From Pantoea cypripedii (GTDB lineage Bacteria > Pseudomonadota > Gammaproteobacteria > Enterobacterales > Enterobacteriaceae), in the NCBI RefSeq assembly GCF_011395035.1, contig NZ_CP024770.1, positions 1,173,216 to 1,237,215 on the forward strand: a stretch of 64,000 nucleotides of DNA, written 5' to 3'. A program made the position numbers and the translations under genes. Shown one piece after another: positions 43,967 to 50,900 of this stretch (position 1 is its first letter; each line of letters begins with the position of its first letter). A model generated the notes under the pieces. That model was not told the DNA's origin. It did not search any database and saw only the letters and a program-made list of their open reading frames with translations.

Positions 43967-44818
43967 TTAAACGTCAAGTTTGCGTTTTGTCAGCCATTCC
44001 ACCATCGCCGGGTCGCGATGAGAGAAGAAGGCACTGGTTGCAGTATCCAGCGCGGTGATTTGCAGCATTTCCTGGTCAGTGAGGGCAAAATCGAGGACGC
44101 TGATGTTTTCTGCCATGCGTGACTTGCGCACGGTTTTTGCCAGCGAAACCACGCCCCGCTGAAAAATCCAGCGCAGCACCACCTGACCTACGCTCTTGCC
44201 GTACTTTTCACCGATGACGGTCAGCAGCGGATGCTGGAACAGACCATTACGACCTTCGGCAAAGGGGGCCCAGGCTTCGGGTTCAATACCCCGGCTTTTC
44301 ATCCAGGGAACGGCATGTAACTGCTGATGGAATGGATTAACTTCAATCTGATTAACCGCGGGAACGACGTTATTGAATGCCATCAGGTCGGCCAGCCGGT
44401 CTGGCTGAAAGTTGCTGACACCGATCGCGCGGATTTTACCGGCCTGCTGCAATTCCTCCATGGCGCGCCACGCGCCGTGAACGTCGCCATAGGGTTGGTG
44501 GATTAAATAAAGGTCGACATAGTCCAGCTGGAGCCGGTTAAGGGAGCGCTCAAACTGGGCTTTCGCTCCTTCGTAGCTGGCATCCCCCAACCATAACTTG
44601 GTGGTGATGAACAGGTCAGCACGCGGCATGCCGCTCTGCCGGATGGCATTACCTACCTGGGTCTCATTCTGGTACGAGGCGGCGGTATCGATCAGGCGGT
44701 AGCCGGTTTCAATCGCATCGATAACAGAACGTTCGCATTCTGCCGCATCGGTCATCTGGAATACGCCAAAGCCCAGCAGGGGCATGTCGATTCCGTTATT
44801 CAGTTTTACTGCCTGCAT
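43967..44818 (-). CDS. Aldo-keto reductase (AKR5, 2,5-diketogluconate reductase-like)
   Basis: A 283-residue aldo-keto reductase. Tetrad: Asp44, Tyr49 (LIDTAASYQNE), Lys74 (TTKLW) and His107 (LYLIHQPYGD). The NADPH-binding stretch VRKSRMAENISVLDF is near the C-terminus. Family relatives include DkgA/DkgB and YtbE-type methylglyoxal or diketogluconate reductases. AAGGAAA precedes the ATG. First gene of the two-gene operon, with box 5 about 80 bp upstream. Confidence 0.93.
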   Translation of the reverse strand: MQAVKLNNGIDMPLLGFGVFQMTDAAECERSVIDAIETGYRLIDTAASYQNETQVGNAIRQSGMPRADLFITTKLWLGDASYEGAKAQFERSLNRLQLDYVDLYLIHQPYGDVHGAWRAMEELQQAGKIRAIGVSNFQPDRLADLMAFNNVVPAVNQIEVNPFHQQLHAVPWMKSRGIEPEAWAPFAEGRNGLFQHPLLTVIGEKYGKSVGQVVLRWIFQRGVVSLAKTVRKSRMAENISVLDFALTDQEMLQITALDTATSAFFSHRDPAMVEWLTKRKLDV

Positions 44819-44898
44819 GATGTTTTCCTTCGCGTTGATTGAGGAAAAGCATAACGCGGAATGATTTATTCAATTAGGCATAAAATCCGCTAGGGTTA

Positions 44899-44913
44899 AT
44901 GAATATGGTTCAT
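44899..44913. promoter_or_regulatory. LysR-type box 5 (ATGAATATGGTTCAT)
   Basis: 5-bp perfect arms, between the aldo-keto reductase operon and the catalase operon, about 80 bp before the former. Confidence 0.5.
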
Positions 44914-44945
44914 AAATAACAAAGACAAAATTTTTTTCACCTTGC

Positions 44946-44976
44946 GGGAATAAACCTTCCGCCCATGCGTCTTATG
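44946..44976 (+). promoter_or_regulatory. Candidate ECF-sigma promoter of the catalase operon
   Basis: GGGAAT at 44946-44951, 16 bases, then CGTC at 44968-44971. This GGAA-N16-CGTC spacing is typical of ECF-dependent promoters. It lies about 20-30 bp upstream of the catalase-like gene, whose operon encodes an ECF factor, so autoregulation is likely. Confidence 0.4.
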
Positions 44977-45005
44977 CGCTCATTGTAAGCAGGGTGAGCA
45001 AAAAA

Positions 45006-46061
45006 ATGATTCCAACTCCACTTTCTACCGGCCAGAAAATGCGGCGGCTGTTGCTGATTGGCCTGGTTCCACTGGTCTTAATCGTGTTGTTTCTGTGGGC
45101 GGGTGGCTGGCTGACGCCTGAACGCCTGACGTCCGACAAACTGGTCGCGGTGCTGCAAAAAGCGGGTGGCGACCATCCAGGCTATCGGCGCAATCATGCG
45201 AAAGGGATCTGCGTGATCGGTAATTTTGTCTCCAGCGGCAATGCCAGCACCTTATCGCGTGCGGCGATCTTTGCGCCTGGAGAATCACAGGTAACCGGAC
45301 GTTTTGCTATCGCCGGAGGCAATCCAGCCGCGCCGGATTATGCGGTGCCGGTACGCAGTATGGCGTTAGCGTTTCAGCTGGCGGATGGCGAGCAATGGCG
45401 CACGGGCATGAATGCCATGCCGCTGTTTCCGGTCGCGACGCCGGAAGGCTTTTATGCGCTGCAAACCGCAACCTTGCCGGATCCGGCCACCGGCAAGCCT
45501 GATCCGCAAAAAGTGGCGGCGTTCGTCAGTCAGCATCCTGAGTTTAAGGCGTTTGCCGCCTGGGCAAAAAGCTATACCCCGTCTTCCAGCTGGGCCAGCG
45601 ATCGCTTCAACAGCCTGAATGCGTTCCGATTTGTTGATAAAGCGGGTAACGCACATCTGGTGCGCTGGAGCATGATGCCGCATACCGAATATCAGCCAAT
45701 CAGCGCGGCGGATAAAGCAGACAAAAATTTCCTCCAGCAGGACATTGAAAAACGTCTGGGGCAGGGTCCGCTGAAATGGGATCTGGTGATCACCGTGGCA
45801 CAGCCGGGTGATGATGGCAGCAATGCGACCAAAGTCTGGCCTGCCGATCGTCAAACCATCAACGCCGGTACGTTAGTGTTAACACGCGCCGTTCCTCAGC
45901 AGCAGGGGCCGTGTAATGACATCAATTACGATCCGCTCATTCTTCCTGATGGCATCGCAGCATCAGACGATCCTTTACTCAATGCGCGTTCAGCAGCCTA
46001 TGCCAAATCCTATAATCTGCGCACGCGTGAACAGTCTCAACAGGCGGGAACGCACTTATGA
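45006..46061 (+). CDS. Membrane-anchored catalase-like heme peroxidase
   Basis: A single-domain catalase-family protein of about 351 residues. The frame opens with GTG at 44994, but ATG 45006 has a better-placed AGGGTGAG. An N-terminal helix (about 17-35, LLLIGLVPLVLIVLFLWAGG) anchors it, leaving the domain periplasmic. The catalytic His is in GYRRNHAKG, the catalytic Asn region in CVIGNF, and the proximal heme Tyr in RSAAYAKSY. It is shorter than monofunctional catalases (about 480), as known for SrpA-type minimal catalases. Overlaps the cytochrome b gene by four bases. Confidence 0.88.
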   Translation: MIPTPLSTGQKMRRLLLIGLVPLVLIVLFLWAGGWLTPERLTSDKLVAVLQKAGGDHPGYRRNHAKGICVIGNFVSSGNASTLSRAAIFAPGESQVTGRFAIAGGNPAAPDYAVPVRSMALAFQLADGEQWRTGMNAMPLFPVATPEGFYALQTATLPDPATGKPDPQKVAAFVSQHPEFKAFAAWAKSYTPSSSWASDRFNSLNAFRFVDKAGNAHLVRWSMMPHTEYQPISAADKADKNFLQQDIEKRLGQGPLKWDLVITVAQPGDDGSNATKVWPADRQTINAGTLVLTRAVPQQQGPCNDINYDPLILPDGIAASDDPLLNARSAAYAKSYNLRTREQSQQAGTHL

Positions 46062-46597
46062 AACAGGTCAGCTCTTTTCACCCTGCGCTGCGCATTATTC
46101 ACTGGTTAATGGCGGCGGCAATTATGGCAATGTTGTTTATTGGTGTGGCGATGGTGGCAACGGTGTCTTCACTGCATAGCCTGCTGGTGGAGATACATAA
46201 ACCGCTGGGAGTGATGATCCTGGTGCTGGTGTTTGTGCGCCTGTGGTTGCGCTTTTATACTGGTACGCCTGCGTTGCCGTCCTCGATCCCTGGCTGGCAG
46301 CGAGGCATGGCGCATCTGTCGCACTGGGCGTTGTATGCGATGATGCTGATTCAGCCATTGATTGGCTGGGCGATGCTGTCAGCGGCGGGATACCCGGTTT
46401 CTTTAGGCGGCAGCGTGGTTCTGCCGCCGATCCTGCCGGTGGATAATGACTGGTATGCCATACTTCGTCCTCTCCATACCGTGGTGGCGCTGGTGCTGTT
46501 TCTTACGGTGATGCTGCACCTGGCTGCGGCGTTATTCCATGCATTGGTGCTGCGCGATGGGGTGTTTGAAAGTATGTCAGGCACCCGCAGACGCTAA
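46058..46597 (+). CDS. Cytochrome b561-family membrane protein
   Basis: A 179-residue protein with four membrane helices and histidines spaced for two b-type hemes (HPALRIIHWLMAA, EIHKPLGVM, HLSHWALY, LHTVVALVLFL). It probably passes electrons from the quinol pool to the periplasmic catalase-like peroxidase encoded just upstream, with ATGA overlap. This pairing recurs in proteobacteria. Confidence 0.9.
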   Translation: MKQVSSFHPALRIIHWLMAAAIMAMLFIGVAMVATVSSLHSLLVEIHKPLGVMILVLVFVRLWLRFYTGTPALPSSIPGWQRGMAHLSHWALYAMMLIQPLIGWAMLSAAGYPVSLGGSVVLPPILPVDNDWYAILRPLHTVVALVLFLTVMLHLAAALFHALVLRDGVFESMSGTRRR

Positions 46598-46606
46598 AGG
46601 ATCCCC

Positions 46607-47116
46607 ATGTCACAGCTCACTGATGATGAAATCCGGCAGGTAATGCCGCATCTGGAACGATTTGCGTTGTGGCTGACCCGCAATCCGCACAGTGCTGAGG
46701 ATTTAGTACAAAACTGTCTGGCGAAAGCGTTAACCCGCGAGCGGCAGAGCGAAGGGGAACAAAGCCTGCGCGCCTGGCTGTTTTCCATCCTTTACCGGCA
46801 ATTTATCGATGGTGAACGGCGGCGCAAACGTTATATGAAGCTGCTGACTTTTTTTACCGGTGAGGAGATGTTTGCGCAATCCAGTGAGGCGATGGCCATT
46901 GCTGACGATACGCTGGCGGTGTTTGCCGCGTTGCCCACCGATTATCGCGTCGTATTATTGCTGGTGAGCGTCGAGGGCCTGAGCTATAAAGAGGCGGCCG
47001 AAACACTGGATATCCCGCTGGGGACCGTGATGTCGCGGCTCTCAAGGGGGCGTAAGCTGCTGCATGAGCAATTAGAAGGTAAGGCGACGCCGTTACCGCT
47101 GAGGAGACTGAAATGA
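46607..47116 (+). CDS. ECF-family RNA polymerase sigma factor
   Basis: A 169-residue sigma-70-like factor with regions 2 (AEDLVQNCLAKALTRE, LRAWLFSILYRQFIDGERRRKR) and 4 (LPTDYRVVLLLVSVEGLSYKEAAETLDIPLGTVMSRLSRGRKLL), and no regions 1 or 3. It lies 9 bp after the cytochrome gene and overlaps the anti-sigma gene by four bases (ATGA), the usual arrangement. It presumably directs transcription of its own operon in answer to oxidative stress. Confidence 0.93.
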   Translation: MSQLTDDEIRQVMPHLERFALWLTRNPHSAEDLVQNCLAKALTRERQSEGEQSLRAWLFSILYRQFIDGERRRKRYMKLLTFFTGEEMFAQSSEAMAIADDTLAVFAALPTDYRVVLLLVSVEGLSYKEAAETLDIPLGTVMSRLSRGRKLLHEQLEGKATPLPLRRLK

Positions 47117-47859
47117 CTTTGCCACCGGATGAAAACGATCTCCATGCCTGGATGGATGGCGAGGCGGATGAAGCAACGGCAGAGAAAGTGGAACGTTATC
47201 TGCAGGCGAATCCAGAGGCAGCCGCGCAGGTTGCTGGCTGGCGTGCTGACGCGCAGCAATTACGCCAGGCAATGAGTCGGCAGACCTGGGCTTTTGAACG
47301 GCCCAATCCGCAACATCTGCGGCGTCGGATGCGACAGCAGCGCTTACGCCAGCTGTCGATGGCTTTTATGCTGGTGGTGGCGGTGAGTATCGGCGGCTTC
47401 GCTGGCTGGCAGCTGAAAGACGCGCAGGTCACGGTTGCGCCTCAACCGATGGAAGACGCGGTGCAGGCTTATAAGATCTTCGATAATCAGACGCAAACGC
47501 CGATGGATGTGGTGGCAAGCCAGCATGCGGAGCTGACCAGCTGGGTGGCGCGCTATTTTATTAACGGAAATCCACCGCCCAACCTTGAACAGTTTGGTTT
47601 TAAATTGGTGGGCGCACGTCTGATGGCGACGGCGCAAGGGCCAGCCGCACTGATTATGTATCAGGATCCGCAAGGGACAAGGGTGGGCTGGTATATCCGG
47701 CCAGTCGAGCCGGTTAAATTGCCGCACGGACAGCGCCAGGCCGAAGACGTGCTGGCGCAATACTGGAGCGACCAGCACTACAACTACGCGCTGGTCACGC
47801 CGGCTAATTCATCTGGCGTGGACGGGCTGCGTAAAGCGGTATCGCTGGCGACCAGTTAG
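47113..47859 (+). CDS. Membrane anti-sigma factor
   Basis: A 248-residue protein. The N-terminal cytoplasmic part (DENDLHAWMDGEADEATAEKVERYL) is a zinc-less anti-sigma helical domain of the RskA/ChrR-like kind. A single transmembrane helix lies at about 83-103 (FMLVVAVSIGGFAGWQL), followed by a periplasmic sensory domain (about 105-248). Translationally coupled to the ECF factor. The stress signal is likely read in the periplasm, where the peroxidase works. Confidence 0.9.
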   Translation: MTLPPDENDLHAWMDGEADEATAEKVERYLQANPEAAAQVAGWRADAQQLRQAMSRQTWAFERPNPQHLRRRMRQQRLRQLSMAFMLVVAVSIGGFAGWQLKDAQVTVAPQPMEDAVQAYKIFDNQTQTPMDVVASQHAELTSWVARYFINGNPPPNLEQFGFKLVGARLMATAQGPAALIMYQDPQGTRVGWYIRPVEPVKLPHGQRQAEDVLAQYWSDQHYNYALVTPANSSGVDGLRKAVSLATS

Positions 47860-47870
47860 GGGAACGCGGT

Positions 47871-47888
47871 GGCGCGATAAATCGCGCC
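47871..47888. terminator. Hairpin after the anti-sigma gene
   Basis: GGCGCGAT-AA-ATCGCGCC, 8-bp stem between the converging anti-sigma and giant toxin genes. No U-tract, so a weak terminator call. Confidence 0.5.
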
Positions 47889-47914
47889 GCTTCGAAAACG
47901 TGTCGATGCTTACT

Positions 47915-50900
47915 TCACTCCTCCAGCGGGCTGGCTTGCACAAACATCACAAAGAATTGCCGAAACAGGCTATGGGCGATATCAGATGTGGCATTAACCC
48001 CGGCCAGCTGGTGGTAAAAAGACGGGGAAGACGCCGGTTTGTCTGATTCCGTCTCGCGTTTATGTGCAGTATGAACGTGTGGGCGCGCGCGTTTTTTAGC
48101 ATAATCTAACATCATGCCAAGAAAACTGAGCAGCCAATCCGCATTGCGAAAGGTAAATTCAGTCATGTATCCAATATTAGAAAACGCTGACTCAACAATA
48201 GGCGTGAACAGCTGATATTTTTCCGCCTTGTTCTCTCTGCTTTTGTTATTGCTGGCAGTCGGTTTTTTCGACATATATCTGTTGCGGAAATGATATATTT
48301 TTTCTCTCATTACCGGGTCGTAGGTAAAATCATAAAAATGGTTTAAAAAAGCACCGAGAAACTCCTCATCGCTTAACAGGTAATCTTTGAAATTATTCAC
48401 ATCGGACATCAGTTTTTTTGCCAGCACGCTCATTCCATGGATGGTGAGTTTTTTAAGTGGATGACCTGCATCAAGATAAACTTCCGCACCGACATATCCC
48501 TCTCCTTCATCACTCATGGCGCTGTGTCCTGTCTCATGAATGAAGACATTGGCTACTTCTTTGGCTGGCATTTCTTTTATGGCATGCCACATCAAATAGA
48601 TATGTTGAAAATCATCCCTGCTTGATGTGTAACCGACGACGTTAGTTCCCATTAACATCTTCTCTGACGCCAGTTTGGCACATTTTGCCGGTATCCGCCC
48701 ATCACTCAGAAAACGATCTTCTACGATATGTATTTTATTGAGTGATAGCCTATTTGCAGCCTCCAATACCTTGATGAAATTTTTGCGAAATAAGGCGACA
48801 TGACTGCTGTTAATATTTAATTTAGAAAAAAACATTCTCATAAATTTCAACATCCCATCAGGGTTTTCAACCGGGTCAATCATGGCGAGTGCCAGTCTGG
48901 CACTGTAATGCGTTTCATGTATTGCATCCTTAATGCCTTTGACCTCCTGGGGGTATTTTCTAAGCAATTGTTCTTCGTCAATCGTCTTGAGAATAAAGGA
49001 TGTAGACCCGAGAACAGCTTTTTTCATCCTGGTTAAAACAGTCTGGAGTACTGACTGGTTGTCAATAATAATGTGCTCAAGGTTTTTCAGAGCCTGATAA
49101 TATTTATGATACTTAATCTGGAAATCATTATAACGCGATGCAATTCTTGTTCTTTCAGCAATAACATGTTCCATATCCACGACAAAATCATCAATGTCTT
49201 TATTTCCTCTTAGATAATGGAGGATTTTATAATGACCAAACAGCTCCTTTAATGTTGAGAAGACGCCATCTGTTAGCGGTTTTCGCCATGTACCTAACTC
49301 CTGCACCAGACGTTTCGCGGTACCGTCGCCGAATTGTTCGAAGGTGGGGTGCAGTCGTGACGCAATCTGTCGAAACAGAGACTTTATATGGATCTTTTTT
49401 AACAGAAAGGGTGGCGGGATTGCAGGGAGAAGGCGCGCGACTTCTTCTATAGCCGCGATACGTGCTGGAGAAGCATAAGGCGTTACGGTTTGATAGCCGC
49501 TGGAAGACGGTGTCAGAGCATCGAAGTACAGCGGCTGTGGTGAAACGGTATCACGGCTTTGGCGTGCCAGCGGGGTGGCCGGTTGCCAGTGACGCCATTG
49601 ACCTACATGATTCGGCTGCACATAGACAGTGCTGCCTGTGGCGTTCCTGAATTCAACAATCACCTGCGGATGTGGCCCGGTTTTCACCCAGCTTTGCTGA
49701 TAGTGCCAGCCCGCGGGGAAGCTGTTGGGATCCAGATGGTTATAGACGATATCCCGTTCGGGGTTGTCTGCTTCGGTTTGATTAAACCTGATTGGCACCT
49801 GAGAGACGGGCGATAAACTGGCGATGAGAGCGGGCAGTCGTTGCTCGTTGAATGCCTGGCGAAATTCGGCAACCGGAATGCTCAGTCCTGCGGGTGGCAA
49901 GGTGTCGGGTTGTGGCCATAAATGCTGGCTTGGCGCGTCCAGCAGATAATACTTTTGCCCGGCGGGTGTGGTGACGTTGCAATGCAACTGATCGGTGAAT
50001 TCATCCCAGCTGACACCGGTGAGATTGTATCCGCGGGGCAGATCGTTAAGCGGCAGGGAACGCTGGAACAGTTCCCTGCTGAAGGTATTCTGAAACGCAG
50101 TGGTGGAACAAAGTTTTGCGCCCACAAGGTTGTCATCCACCAGGCTTTCTTCAGCCTGCGTCATATTGACGGGGGCCACGGTGGGGTGCGCCGGATGGTC
50201 TATGACACTGTTCACCAGCCAATGATAGACAGAGTTCAGGGCGTAATTTCCCATCTTTCCCAGCTCACTGGCGGCTTCCTCCTCAGGAATTAAGCTTAAG
50301 GCGCAACCCACAAACTTAAGCGCAATGTTTTTGTTCGATTCTCCCAGCACAGTGGATTTGAGTGCGCTATAGCAGCTGGTGACTGGATTTAAGCCATACA
50401 ATATTTCCAGCAGATTGGGTGGCTGTAAGGTGGGCGCTGTGGCTGGAGAGGCGGGTAAGGTGAGGTTAGGGAACTGATGTTCACTGATCTGCTGCGCCAG
50501 TACGGCAGCGCAATGCGACCAGTCCACGTCAGGATCATCCACCTTCATCTTTACTTCGGCATCAATCAGGAAACGGATATGGGCGAGATTGGGCAATGCC
50601 GCCGGGGAGAGCCGGGTCAGCATGTCTACTTTGCCTGCGCCATTGAGCATAGACTGCGTTCCTTCGCGGGTGCTGAATTCATCACTGGCGTCGAAGCTGC
50701 CCAACTGCCCCGGTTTATTCATCGGCGTTATCGGCGTTATAAAGATGGCACGTGAAGCCAGATCGTGGCTGGCGTAAACATAGCAACCGACGCAGGAAAC
50801 GTCGGTTTTATCTCCTGAGGTTTGTTCCAGACGCACCGGAAAAACCCGTACGCTACCCGGCGTCAGTAATTGTTCCTGATAAAAGTGCTGATCGTCAGCG

